Source of the DNA: Breviolum minutum Mf 1.05b.01
Lineage: Eukaryota; Sar; Dinophyceae; Suessiales; Symbiodiniaceae
NCBI GenBank assembly: GCA_000507305.1
Contig: DF239555.1
Span: 98,525 to 162,524 of the forward strand
Direction: 5' to 3'
Length of the DNA stretch: 64,000 nucleotides
Shown here: positions 40,991 through 49,829 of the stretch, one piece after another
Layout of the letters: each line of letters begins with the position of its first letter
Numbering within the stretch: the stretch's first letter is position 1
Notes under the pieces: model-generated
Database searches by the model: none
Told to the model about the DNA's origin: nothing
The model's input: the letters and a program-made list of their open reading frames with translations, nothing else
Position numbers and translations under genes: made by a program

Positions 40991-41000
40991 AACTGAATAA

Positions 41001-41119
41001 CTGCTTAACTAACTACCTGTGTAACTAAGTAACTAAATAACTAACTAACTATTCACTAACTAACTATTTCACTAACTAACTACCTAACTAACTAACTAAC
41101 TAACTATCTGAATAACTAC

Positions 41120-41151
<32 letters not shown>

Positions 41152-41228
41152 TTCGTCAGCTAGCTGACTAACTAACTAACTAACTAAATAACTCACTAAC
41201 TAACTAACTAACTAACTAACTAAGTAAG

Positions 41229-41259
<31 letters not shown>

Positions 41260-41830
41260 TTCGTCAGCTAGCTAGCTAACTAACTAACTAACTAACTAGC
41301 TAACTACCTAACTAACAAACAAACAAACTAACTAACTAACGAACTAACTAACTAACTAACTATCTAACTAACTAATTAGTCAGCTAGCTAACTAACTAAC
41401 TAACAAACTAGCTAACTAACTAACTAACTCACTAACTAGCTAACTAACTAACTAATTAACAAACAAACAAACTAACTAACTAACTAACTAATTCGTCAGC
41501 TAGCTAACTAACTAACTAACTAGCTAACTACCTAACTAACAAACAAACAAACTAACTAACGAACGAACTAATTCACTAGCTAACTAACTAACTAACTGAC
41601 TAACTAATTAGTCAGCTAGCTAACTGATCAGTCAGCTAACTAACTAACTAGCTAACTAGCTAACTAACTAACTAACGAATTCACTAACAAACAAACAAAC
41701 AAACAAACTAACTAACTAACTAATTAACTAACTAACTCACTCACTAACTAACTACTGGCCAGTTAGTCAGTTAATCAGTTAGACAGTTCGGCACTTAGTC
41801 AGTCACACAGTTGGACAGTTCGATCCATCA
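41001..41830. repeat. degenerate CTAA tetranucleotide array with strand switch
   Basis: About 750 bp of CTAACTAA with interspersed TTCGTCAGCTAGCT blocks and AAAC variants, then at about 41757 ACTAACTACTGGCCAGTTAGT, where the repeat turns to its reverse complement (CAGTTAGTCAGTT) for about 65 bp. Confidence 0.95.
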
Positions 41831-41834
41831 GTGT

Positions 41835-42630
41835 TTTTGCTTTGTCATCCGTGATTCACAACAACAAATCTCTCCTATACGTTTCCTATTCTTGAAACTT
41901 CCGCCACCGCCTCGTGCGGCTCTACTGGTAATCTAAAATGACAGGCTGGAAGTCCCACCATGTGTATTGGACATATCTTCCAAGGCTGGTGTTTAACCCC
42001 CAATTGCGACCCTTTGCTCGGACCATTTAGGATCGGGAAAATGGCCATCCAGGCTGCTTATGAATGCTCATCCCTAAAACACCAGCCATTTTGGGTAGGG
42101 ATTCCCTTACTTTTCACCGCCATTTGGGGTGACCAACCGGCGGGAAAGGGCTACATCTTCAAATCCTAAAACTTCAATTTCCCACAGCAATTTCTCCAGT
42201 CAATTCACCGAAATCCACCCTTTGGCAAACCTATCACGGCGTCCTGCCCAATACACTGGAAAAAGCAGTGGAGTGTATGTCGTGAGGGTTCATAACAAAG
42301 GTTTCTTCATACAAAAAATAGAACCTCGTTCTTCAAGTCGTGACCTCGTTTTGACTTGTTTGGACCCCTAAGTCACCTTTTGATGGCTAAAGTGACCTTC
42401 ATTTCCGGAATCAATCCAGGTCACTTAGAAAAAATAGAATAGATGTTGTATTTACCCCCTTAGTTCCCACCTTTTTTTTGGTACCCCGAACTGTTTACCC
42501 CATCACAAAGGCAAAGCCATTTTCGAGGTTTTTTTTGCCGTCCCCATCAGGTGAAGGCGCACCAAAAGCCACAAAAGCCATCATCCTGTCAAGGTGAAAG
42601 TAATGATCCACCAATCGAAAAATTGCTCTC
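41835..42630. other. V-family words, no confident gene
   Basis: V-family at about 42335-42430 (GTCGTGACCTCGTTTTGAC, CTAAAGTGACCTTC). Weak plus frames at 41960-42371. Confidence 0.4.
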
Positions 42631-42635
42631 TGGTA

Positions 42636-42735
42636 AACTAACATAGCTGGTGGAAATGCACCTTTTCCAATCGGAAATGCATCTACGAGTGGTGCAATTT
42701 CCAGCCAGCTATGTTAGTTTACGGGAGTGTATGTT
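42636..42735. mobile_element. E-family element
   Basis: GTAAACTAACATAGCTGG and CCAGCTATGTTAGTTTACGGG inverted. Here the TTTTCAG terminus has become GTTTACG. Confidence 0.7.
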
Positions 42736-42799
42736 CTTTAAGCATCATTATTCTCTGGTTCTAATGTCCCAAACACTCAACTTTATGGTTTATTGACCT

Positions 42800-42860
42800 A
42801 CATTTTGTTTTATTTCTATTGTGGTAAATGTAGTAAATTTGAATATACCATACATTGAGA
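42800..42860. mobile_element. P-family element
   Basis: ATTGACCTACATTTTG and TAGTAAATTTGAATATACCATACATTG; diverged. Confidence 0.5.
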
Positions 42861-42949
42861 GTCTGGGCGTTGGTTTTATTGAAGGTTAAGTAAATTGTTG
42901 GAAAATCATTAAGGAATTTCGAGAAATGTTATGTAAAGGTTGCTTCCTA

Positions 42950-43066
42950 CTGTTGATGATTCAGAAATCCCAAACAACCACCTGAGATGTATGAAAACCC
43001 TGTAAATAATGGGATTTCAACTACCAACCTCAACTGGTGATCGCAGGAAATCTGAACCATCAACAG
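42950..43066. mobile_element. MITE family A copy
   Basis: TA|CTGTTGATGATTCAGAAATCC and TCTGAACCATCAACAG|TA. Confidence 0.9.
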
Positions 43067-43069
43067 TAG

Positions 43070-43800
43070 TACTGATTGGGCTTTAGCTGCCAAAACCCAA
43101 GGTTGCTAGTCACCAACCTTGGGATGGAATACAGGCAGCCACGAGTGCTGAACGGTGAGAAATTTCGGGGGAACTTGTCCAAGATACTTACAGGTGCGAA
43201 CGGGGCTAAACTCCCATGATTTTCCATACAAAAGGGGATAAACTCATCAATCCAATAGTTAGGAGCTAGGGGTTCATATAATTACCCATTGTAAGGATTC
43301 CCTACTAAAGGTGGGAAGAAACCATCCCCAATATAGTATAGGGAGTTGATCGACCCTGGCGCATATAAAATAGATAAAGGGAAATCCGGGAAATCCAAGA
43401 AATCACATGGAATCACACCCAAAGAGGCCAATCAACCAATTGGAGACGACAGGTGTGTCAAGCATTGATATGTTTTAGAAAACAAAAGATGAACATAAGA
43501 CTTGAACACCAAGCAAGACTTCAAAAAAAACACACATAAAAAATGTGTGCAGTAAAATGAGACATGGATATGAAAGGCTCTATGAAAAAAAACATATGGT
43601 TTCACAAAAAACAACAGTAAAAAGTTGTTGCCCCATAAAATTCCGGTGCCATCCATTGTGACGGAAATCTTAAAATTGAGACATAAAGTGTAGTACTACA
43701 ATATCACTACACCCATACTGATCTCAAATCAAGTTTCTTCTTTTTGTTGCTCCTAAGCTACTTACCTTTACTACGTCAGCAAAGTCTCAAACCACAGCGA
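43070..43800. other. no confident gene
   Basis: Only A-rich minus-strand frames with low-information composition. Confidence 0.4.
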
Positions 43801-43803
43801 CTA

Positions 43804-43960
43804 TCAGATCTGCCAGCCTAAAATTATCAGCATCAACTCCGTGGTTTCTTTCTTTTCAAAAGCTTTCAGTGAAGAGAAGAGCAGTTTGACAGATTGAGGG
43901 AAACGCAAAAAAACATCTCGACAATCTAGAATGATTCTATACATCGCCAAACAACTACAG
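43804..43960 (-). CDS. terminal exon candidate
   Basis: Reads DVFLRFPQSVKLLFSSLKAF then EKKETTELMLIILGWQI to a stop. Several possible acceptors (ATTCTAG, TGTATAG). Composition is good; boundaries are not fixed. Confidence 0.5.
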
Positions 43961-43984
43961 TTCGGTTTTGTTCTAGAATAGTGA

Positions 43985-44150
43985 ATGTTGGCATTCCAAA
44001 AATGGTCCGGAACAGAAAAACATATCCATACACAAAAAAAATGCAAACATTTGATTGATCGATTGCCCAACCCTGATGGAGACACCATGGACACCAAGAC
44101 ATCCCTGAAATCCACCTGTCCTCATCCCAAAAAAAGCATTGTCAAAATCC
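43985..44150 (+). CDS. exon candidate, basic
   Basis: Plus frame QKWSGTEKHIHTQKKCKHLI, DRLPNPDGDTMDTKTSLKS and TCPHPKKSIVKIQE. Likely one exon of the gene continuing at 44212. Confidence 0.5.
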
Positions 44151-44211
44151 AGGAATTTTGCACTGTTTTCTTGTCAAAAAAAATCATCGTTTCAGCAGTT
44201 TCATGTTTATA

Positions 44212-44412
44212 GTTGTTGAATCCGATGAACGTATTTTAGTTCAAAATGATTTCTCCAGACCAACCACCGAACCAATACAACTAAGAAGTGTTTTCCCTAA
44301 TATCCAGTCATACTTGCTGAGGTTTGGTGTTTTTTGTTTACCAAAATTTTGGGTTCTAGTCATATCGAACCTCAGGAGGTGTGACAGGATGTCGAGTTTT
44401 GGGATTTTGTAA
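44212..44412 (+). CDS. terminal exon candidate
   Basis: After TCATGTTTATAG it reads VVESDERILVQNDFSRPTTE, PIQLRSVFPNIQSYLLRFGV and FCLPKFWVLVISNLRRCDRM to TAA. Acidic start, then hydrophobic; possible membrane segment. Confidence 0.5.
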   Translation, partial: VVESDERILVQNDFSRPTTEPIQLRSVFPNIQSYLLRFGVFCLPKFWVLVISNLRRCDRMSSFGIL

Positions 44413-44559
44413 TATTTTCCCAGCTGCAAATTGGTTTGCTCCCTTCCAACGTTTTGCACCAGCTTTTTCGATAAGCCACCAACAAAACAGTGGCAGGTGT
44501 CATTCTATTACCAACCCAAACACTGCACTATCATAGGGGAAATCCTCCAACATCAACAT

Positions 44560-44694
44560 ACATTTGCAGCTTGTTTGATCTCCCCCAAAGGTCTCCCCCA
44601 TGACCCCTGAGTTGGGTATTGACATTCAATAAACAACTTGGTGTGTTGACAAACAGTCCTCCACAGCCACCACACCACAACGTCTTCGAAGCTC
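44560..44694 (-). CDS. weak exon candidate
   Basis: After CCTCAAGTCAG one frame reads SFEDVVVWWLWRTVCQHTKL and onward to a stop. A second frame is open briefly. Follows a G element on this strand. Confidence 0.3.
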
Positions 44695-44744
44695 CTGACT
44701 TGAGGGTGAACTCTTATCACGTCACCAGTGATGAGTGCAGTTTG

Positions 44745-44840
44745 TTTTACCCCTATGAATGCCGGAAAAATATGGGTACATGAACCCTATTTAGAGGAGT
44801 TATAACCTCACATATAACTTCTGCTAGAGCCCCACCTTGT
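44745..44840 (-). mobile_element. G-family element
   Basis: On minus TACAAG|GTGGGGCTCTAGC and ...CATAGGGGTAAAACA; TTATAACTCC core. The donor-like end is intact. Confidence 0.6.
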
Positions 44841-44844
44841 ACCT

Positions 44845-45475
44845 ATATTGGTCCCATAAGACGTCAAATATACATGTAGGTGAATATGCCATAAACTTGA
44901 TCCTGTATGTCTCGGCAAATTATATGTTGAGGACACTTCCCTTGCAATCACCACCATTTGGGGTGACCAACGGGCGGTTCGGTCCTTATAATTTGCCCAA
45001 CATTTGGTGAAATCTAAATCTGCACCAAATCATTTCATTGAAAAAACACACAACTCAGCAGGGACCAATCGAACAACTAAGGACCTATTTTCAAACTAAA
45101 TCCAGAAAGACATACACAGAGTCGAAGCCCTCATTCTTGTCGAAAGTCCTACAAACATGTTCTTTTCCCATTTGCCATAAACTCCATCCTTATTAGTACA
45201 TCGTTGTCATGCTTAGTAGGCGTTTTGACCCGGTTGATTCGTCATCACTTAAAGAGAAATATAGGACCAACTTGATTGAACATCTATAGAAACTAGCGAT
45301 TCTGAAAATGCATCTATAATCATATATGAAATGTTTTTTTCCTATATAGTTGTGGAAATGCTCTTTAAACATCTTGTAATGAAATGTCAATATGTTTTTG
45401 TTGACCTATGAGACATTTATTCGATGCTCAACTTGCATCTATCTAAGGGTTGGTTATTCTTAACACCCCGTCGCA
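44845..45475. other. no confident gene; P-like arm at left
   Basis: P words at about 44850-44895. The rest is A/T-rich without exons. Confidence 0.4.
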
Positions 45476-45478
45476 TTT

Positions 45479-45508
45479 TCAAAAACATATGTTTGTTTCT
45501 GCGGTGTA
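45479..45508 (-). CDS. terminal exon, 9 residues and stop
   Basis: TCCTCCAAG|TACACC; reads YTAETNICF then TGA. Phase 0, exactly continuing exon 45631-45733 across the H element. Confidence 0.7.
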   Translation of the reverse strand, partial: YTAETNICF

Positions 45509-45630
45509 CTTGGAGGATAGTCCCTGGTCAGTTAAGGGGGTCACAAACCATTTGTAACTACACTATATAGCCCTACTTAAGGGACTTACTAACCATTGTT
45601 ATTAAGCACCTACAAAATGGGATGCTCCTC
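45509..45630 (-). mobile_element. H-family introner: 122-nt GA-AG intron
   Basis: On minus, TACTTG|GAGGAGCATCCC at the 5' side and GGACTATCCTCCAAG at the 3' side. The termini are inverted repeats (CTTGGAGGA/TCCTCCAAG), and the interior has TTAGTAAGTCCCTTAAGTAGGG. The element begins with the donor GA and ends with the acceptor AG; upstream and downstream codons join in phase and reach a stop nine residues later. Confidence 0.75.
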
Positions 45631-45733
45631 CAAGTATGTCAAGCATGCAGCCACACTGTCTTCATTTCGTCTCCTCCGGTGTGCCAGGTATAGCCACACC
45701 ACGTTCTGCAGCACCCACGGCGCGTAGAAATAC
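45631..45733 (-). CDS. 103-nt exon, aromatic/basic
   Basis: Acceptor AGAATCTTAG, then YFYAPWVLQNVVWLYLAHRR and RRNEDSVAACLTYL. A hydrophobic aromatic helix followed by RRRR. The frame ends in phase 0 at the H element. The plus strand is open over part of this (VKHAATLSSFRLLRC), but the minus reading is longer and better. Not recognised. Confidence 0.7.
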
Positions 45734-46199
45734 CTAAGATTCTAAGAGCCCAAACGAATACCCCGGGGGAGCACACAGGTATCCCCTTTCACCCCCAAAT
45801 GAAAGGAACTCCTTCCCCTAGTTTCAAATATCTTGTGAGTAGGTGTTTGGACTCCCAAAACAATACCTTGTGAGTAGGTGATTGGACCCACAAACGCGTC
45901 CTGACAAGGGGTGTGGGGGGTCCAAACACCTACGGTATGTTGGAAAATGCTTGGAAAAATGGTTCAATGTGGAACCAATGATTCTGGAAAATATTTCATT
46001 CGGATTTCCTTATTCAGAAATTCACTAGCTTTTGGGGAGGTTTATTTGATGACAGAGTGAGTCTTGGAAACAAAACATGAAAAGCTGACTTCTAAGCTGG
46101 AGGTGTCTCCCTAGGCAGGGATGTGCCTCGATCCCAACGTGGGCCCCCTATGGGAAATCCCTTTGTAAGCCCTATTATAGTGGGTATTTATGGCTTATA

Positions 46200-46400
46200 A
46201 TCACCAAGAATCCCTAGAGAACCGAAAAAATTCCATAGGTACACCCAATTGTGCCGTGAATCTTCCACGGAAAAACGTGGTATCATGTTTGCTCGCCAGT
46301 TGCAACTCACGCACGAAGAATTTAGTACAAAGTTGCAATGGAAAATTGTCGACACCATCTTCGAGGCAAGTGCTAAGAACATGTATTGTCATCAACCCAA
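46200..46400 (-). CDS. exon candidate, strand uncertain
   Basis: Minus reads LEDGVDNFPLQLCTKFFVRE and LQLASKHDTTFFRGRF; a GTGAGT donor lies inside. Plus reads NSIGTPNCAVNLPRKNVV. Either could be coding. Confidence 0.35.
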
Positions 46401-46509
46401 AGCGTGACCTCAAAACCCAGTCATGTTGGGTTTGAACTCCCCATCAGATTCTACATTGTTGTATCTGTTGTTGACAAAAAAATATGACCTGATAACCTCT
46501 GCCCACAAG

Positions 46510-46636
46510 GTGGGCCCCCTACCAGTTATAAGTTGGGACCTCCAACTACAGAGTTACCCAATTATAAGGCCATTCAAAGGGGTTACAATGGGGTTATAAC
46601 TTATTACTCCATTTATAACTGGTAGGGGGCCCACAG
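46510..46636 (+). mobile_element. G-family element, best-preserved termini
   Basis: AAG|GTGGGCCCCCTACCAGTTATAA at the left and TTATAACTGGTAGGGGGCCCAC|AG at the right: about 23 bp nearly perfect inverted termini bounded by AG. The AG duplicate (AAG|GT...CCCAC-AG|) creates both splice sites at once. Confidence 0.8.
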
Positions 46637-46653
46637 CATCCGAATCGGACAAG
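46637..46653 (+). CDS. 17-nt micro-exon candidate
   Basis: CCCACAG|CATCC to GACAAG|GTAAGA; reads SESDK in the phase that joins the exon at 46805. The frame upstream of the G element does not fit, and a longer exon to 46696 is open too. Confidence 0.4.
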
Positions 46654-46696
46654 GTAAGAAATGGGCGAATTAACGCGGGGGGAAACTGTGGTACAG

Positions 46697-46804
46697 GTGA
46701 GCAACGAACAAAGACCTAATCACTTTCCACTATACTGGCTGTATTTTTCTTGGGATAGATACCCCTATACAACCTAAACAACCAGGTGTTTTTTCATTGC
46801 TCAG
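46697..46804 (+). mobile_element. F-family element with splice-site ends
   Basis: CAG|GTGAGCAACG at the left and TTTTTTCATTGCTCAG at the right, the same ends as the copy at 3247-3412. Its right end is the acceptor of exon 46805-46863. Confidence 0.65.
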
Positions 46805-46863
46805 GTGGTTTGCCATACTAGATTTCTTGCTGTGAACACCGATTTTGCGAAAGAAGTTGCCAG
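46805..46863 (+). CDS. 59-nt internal exon between two elements
   Basis: Acceptor is the end of an F element and donor GCCAG|GTGGGC the start of a G element. Reads VVCHTRFLAVNTDFAKEVA. Flanked on both sides by mobile elements with no other intron sequence. Confidence 0.6.
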
Positions 46864-46972
46864 GTGGGCCCCGAGCCTAGCTAGAAGTTGGGTTAGTTCA
46901 CCCCTATAAATGACCGAACAGAAATGGGTAACTGGGTTATAACCCAACCATAAGGAGGCCAACCTTGTGTAG
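46864..46972 (+). mobile_element. G-family element
   Basis: GTGGGCCCCGAGCC to GGAGGCCAACCTTGTGTAG with the TTCACCCCTATAAATGACC and GGTTATAACCCAACC core. GT-AG ended. The downstream exon (about 46973 onward) is not resolved. Confidence 0.65.
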
Positions 46973-47133
46973 ACTATAATTTGATGTTTTGTTTGGCTGC
47001 TAGACAAGTTGAATATTGATCACCTTGGATCATCCACAAAAATATTCAAGGGGATCAACATCTTGTAACAGCAACCTAGATTTTGTTTGAAGCATGTCTC
47101 AAAGTTAACTGATTTTTCAATGATTTTTTTCAG

Positions 47134-47445
47134 ATTTTCAAACATCTTCATCTTGGGGCACTTCACCAACATGAAAACAAACAACACAACTTCCATGCCC
47201 AAGAGACAGCAAAGCCAGCACGTTCAAGCCATTGTCGTGGGCTCACCTGGTTTCCCCACCAAAATTCCCCGTCACACTTCAAGCTACTGGTGGATGTTGG
47301 GGCCGGCGCTTGCTACACTCCAAAATCATCCAATCAAAAAATCAAGTTGTACAATCAATCAACTCAAGTTGGGTACAAGACCGGGACGGGATACCCTCAA
47401 GAGTTGTTTTTTCAAGGAGTTTTGGTCGTTTTTGTTGTGCAATGA
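47134..47445 (+). CDS. 312-nt terminal exon, unknown protein
   Basis: Acceptor ATGATTTTTTTCAG, then 103 codons and TGA. Contains HLGALHQHENKQHNFHAQE, HFKLLVDVGAGACYTPKSS and TGTGYPQELFFQGVLVVF. LLVDVGA recalls the LLVDTGA active-site word of retropepsin-like aspartic proteases, but the Thr is missing and nothing else fits. All three plus frames are long and open here, which is unusual. Confidence 0.5.
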   Translation: MFKHLHLGALHQHENKQHNFHAQETAKPARSSHCRGLTWFPHQNSPSHFKLLVDVGAGACYTPKSSNQKIKLYNQSTQVGYKTGTGYPQELFFQGVLVVFVVQ

Positions 47446-47463
47446 ATCGTTATTTAGAATGTA

Positions 47464-47760
47464 TCATGGTGATTTAACAAAAATCCCATCTAAGATGTGC
47501 TGATTGAAACCTCCAAATCTCTCTTGATTATGAACTTGGACTTGCCTGGCCAGGATTCTTAGAAAAAGTTCCAAAAATGCTCTCCCAAATGGTGACTTAT
47601 AAAGCTCATTTACTTTTGGTACAAAGTCAAAAATCACCTTACAGTAAGCCAAATCCAAGTCAAGGGATTTCAGATTCCATAATGAGGCAATATGGTGATA
47701 AGTAAGGCCATGAACATTTTTCCTATGAGAAATCAGACCATGAATCCCATCCCTAGACAT
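47464..47760 (-). CDS. CDS or terminal exon
   Basis: Minus frame of 98 codons with SLDLDLAYCKVIFDFVPKVN, ELYKSPFGRAFLELFLRIL and QVQVHNQERFGGFNQHILDG to a stop. Good composition. The start is uncertain; converges with the plus exon ending at 47445. Confidence 0.6.
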   Translation of the reverse strand: MSRDGIHGLISHRKNVHGLTYHHIASLWNLKSLDLDLAYCKVIFDFVPKVNELYKSPFGRAFLELFLRILARQVQVHNQERFGGFNQHILDGIFVKSP

Positions 47761-47799
47761 TTTTGATGTTTGTTTCTTAGATTTGGAGGGTCCAAATGC

Positions 47800-47904
47800 C
47801 TTCTCACTCCTGTAAATGACCTTAAAATTGTGTAACTGTGGTTATTTCACCCCTATAAGTGGAGTTATGGGGCCTAACTTACAACTGGTAGGGTGCCCAT
47901 CTAG
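47800..47904 (+). mobile_element. G-family element
   Basis: CCTGTAAATGACC, TTCACCCCTATAAGTGGAGTTATGG and ACTGGTAGGGTGCCCATCTAG. The right end is an acceptor for the next exon. Confidence 0.6.
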
Positions 47905-48135
47905 GCTATGAGATTCACCGCTATCAACCCAACTCAACCCAACCGACCCAACACCAACACACCTCTTCTTCACATGGCCATGGTGATCCAAAACGTGGAG
48001 CTCTTGGTGGAGCTCGCCGACCTGTCCTGGTTACGGAAATCTGCTTCCATGAAGCCAAGTGGCCCAAGGGGAGAGAGTCTTCCCAATAGGAAAGGATCGT
48101 CTTCCAACCACCATTTTGCAGGGGCGAACTGTTAA
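47905..48135 (+). CDS. exon after a G element
   Basis: From CCCATCTAG. Phase-0 frame AMRFTAINPTQPNRPNTNTP, LLHMAMVIQNVELLVELADL and SWLRKSASMKPSG. A second frame (YEIHRYQPNSTQPTQHQHTS) is also open. The 3' boundary is unknown; the stop is at 48135. Confidence 0.45.
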   Translation, partial: AMRFTAINPTQPNRPNTNTPLLHMAMVIQNVELLVELADLSWLRKSASMKPSGPRGESLPNRKGSSSNHHFAGANC

Positions 48136-48534
48136 ACCTTCCGGGGTCTGTATTTTTTTCAGGAAAAGATTAGATGTGTTTTTTGAAGATTTGTGGATAC
48201 TTGGATACTACCAGTTTTTTTTCTTGGTGGGCTGGTTGTTTTAACAAACATGTTGCCTTTTGTTTGTCATGTAGTGTTGGTTGTCTGAAAATCTAGTTCA
48301 ACGTCTTTTACAGATTTTCAAGTCTCTTGTGGGAGTTGTTCAATGGCAAGTATATCACTATTTGGAAGCTCGGATCCAATCTTCAAAAGGACCAATGATA
48401 GGAAGCAATCAACCAAGAGCATGATGCAAAACACAGAGATGGTATATTTGCCTGCTCCCATAAACATGCGCTGTTCAGGATGATGTCAGAGGCCTGATAT
48501 AGTAAAGATGCAATGCTCAGCCTTCCTCATCACT

Positions 48535-48634
48535 CTTATAACTTATAAATGTGTAACTAAGCTTATTTCACCCCTTATTAATGGAGTTATCAGTCCTTAT
48601 TTTAAACTGGTGACTTTGTGCCCACTTTCCCTAG
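48535..48634 (+). mobile_element. G-family element
   Basis: TTATAACTTATAAATGTGTAACT, TTCACCCCTTATTAATGGAGTTAT and ACTTTGTGCCCACTTTCCCTAG. Right end used as acceptor. Confidence 0.6.
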
Positions 48635-48688
48635 GAATCCAGTTATATTCTCAGATGATGATCAAGGTGGTCCAATTACCTCGGCATG
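48635..48688 (+). CDS. 54-nt internal exon
   Basis: CCCTAG|GAATCC to CATG|GTATCT. Reads IQLYSQMMIKVVQLPRH. Possibly an earlier exon of the gene ending at 49009. Confidence 0.5.
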
Positions 48689-48868
48689 GTATCTAGGTTC
48701 CATAAAACCCATTCTCTGAAGGTGAGCCAGGATCCCTACGAAATCATATGTTCATGTAATAAATATTGATGTTGTACAGACCGCAAATGTATAACAAACA
48801 TATTGGGTTGTCCACACGACCAGTATCAATGTTGTTTGGATAATTTTGATGATGTTTTCTTTCTTCAG

Positions 48869-49009
48869 CAACCTTCGATTGCACGGCCTTCCGATGAACA
48901 TACCCTCAAGTTGAGATGTCAAGACGTCGAGGAGGAGTTTTTCGGCGTTTTTTGGTGGAAAACATGCGGTTCACCAAACCGCATCTTAAAGTTGCATCAA
49001 TTGGGCTGA
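48869..49009 (+). CDS. 141-nt terminal exon
   Basis: Strong acceptor TTTTCTTTCTTCAG; phase 0, QPSIARPSDEHTLKLRCQDV, EEEFFGVFWWKTCGSPNRIL and KLHQLG to TGA. Charged and aromatic. Not recognised. Confidence 0.65.
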   Translation, partial: QPSIARPSDEHTLKLRCQDVEEEFFGVFWWKTCGSPNRILKLHQLG

Positions 49010-49224
49010 TGAACTTAGAAAAGTCCAATTTCAATAACAACAAGTTGTGTAAATACACGTGTGTATATATAAAATTTAAATATAAATACAAGTATATATA
49101 CATACGTATAAATAAATACATATGCATATATGAACCCAATCATGGCACCCACCCTTCCCACCCTTCCAAAAACCATGTTGTTGTGTTTCCTTGGAAAACT
49201 TCCCTCCGTCTCACGGCGCCTTAC

Positions 49225-49293
49225 CAAAGCACCCCAGGCTTGATCGAAGGTACCCAACATCAACGGATCGCCTTTCAAATGCTCTTTTGCCAC
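49225..49293 (-). CDS. 69-nt internal exon
   Basis: Excellent acceptor TGTCTCTCGTTGTCACAG and donor TTTG|GTAAGG. 23 codons phase 0-0: VAKEHLKGDPLMLGTFDQAW then GAL. Not recognised. Confidence 0.75.
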
Positions 49294-49707
49294 CTGTGAC
49301 AACGAGAGACAAGGAGAGACAACGGGAGAAACAAAAGCTTTTTTGAGAAACAAATCTATAGAACAAAAAGGAGAAACCAAAAGTGAAATACTTAACTACA
49401 GTAACTAACCTGATCTTCCAGTGATGTTTGAGATGTAGTGATACAGAGGAAGAAAAACACGAATCTCACCCAAACTGGGAGATGTGAACATGATCTTCAA
49501 GATGTCAGTTCTCAGGAAGGCAACCATTATTCCTCCTGGATCTTGAGATGGACATTCTGACATGGAGATCCTATTGTTCCGATAATATTTGAGTCGTTGA
49601 CTTCTAAATATTGATGAAGTCTCGTTTTAGGTTCTTTACGTGGTGATGAGACCCCATGTATACGTAATTAGAATATCCAAGATACGTGTTATATATTATA
49701 TGAGTAC

Positions 49708-49824
49708 CTGGAGCCCCAATGACCTCTATTTTCAAGGTCAACCCCAAAAAACAAGCCCGTTTCCAACCACAACAAGGGCCATTCTCCCGCCGGTAGCACG
49801 CCTCAACCCGAACCCAAGCAGAAT
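49708..49824 (-). CDS. 117-nt internal exon
   Basis: Acceptor GTGGTGTTTCAG and donor CCAG|GTACTC. Reads DSAWVRVEACYRRENGPCCG, WKRACFLGLTLKIEVIGAPG. Cys-rich. Shares IEVIGA and matching DNA with the exon at 39947-40103. Confidence 0.6.
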
Positions 49825-49829
49825 CTGAA

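Noticed and set aside
40523-40996. Overlapping ORFs on both strands
   Set aside because: They follow the 94-bp satellite and repeat its unit, with no splice or start context.
40253-41830. CRISPR-like array
   Set aside because: Repeats are directly tandem without unique spacers and the genome is eukaryotic.
47290-47330. Retropepsin active site (LLVDVGA)
   Set aside because: The catalytic D-T/S-G is D-V-G here and no other retroelement domain is near.
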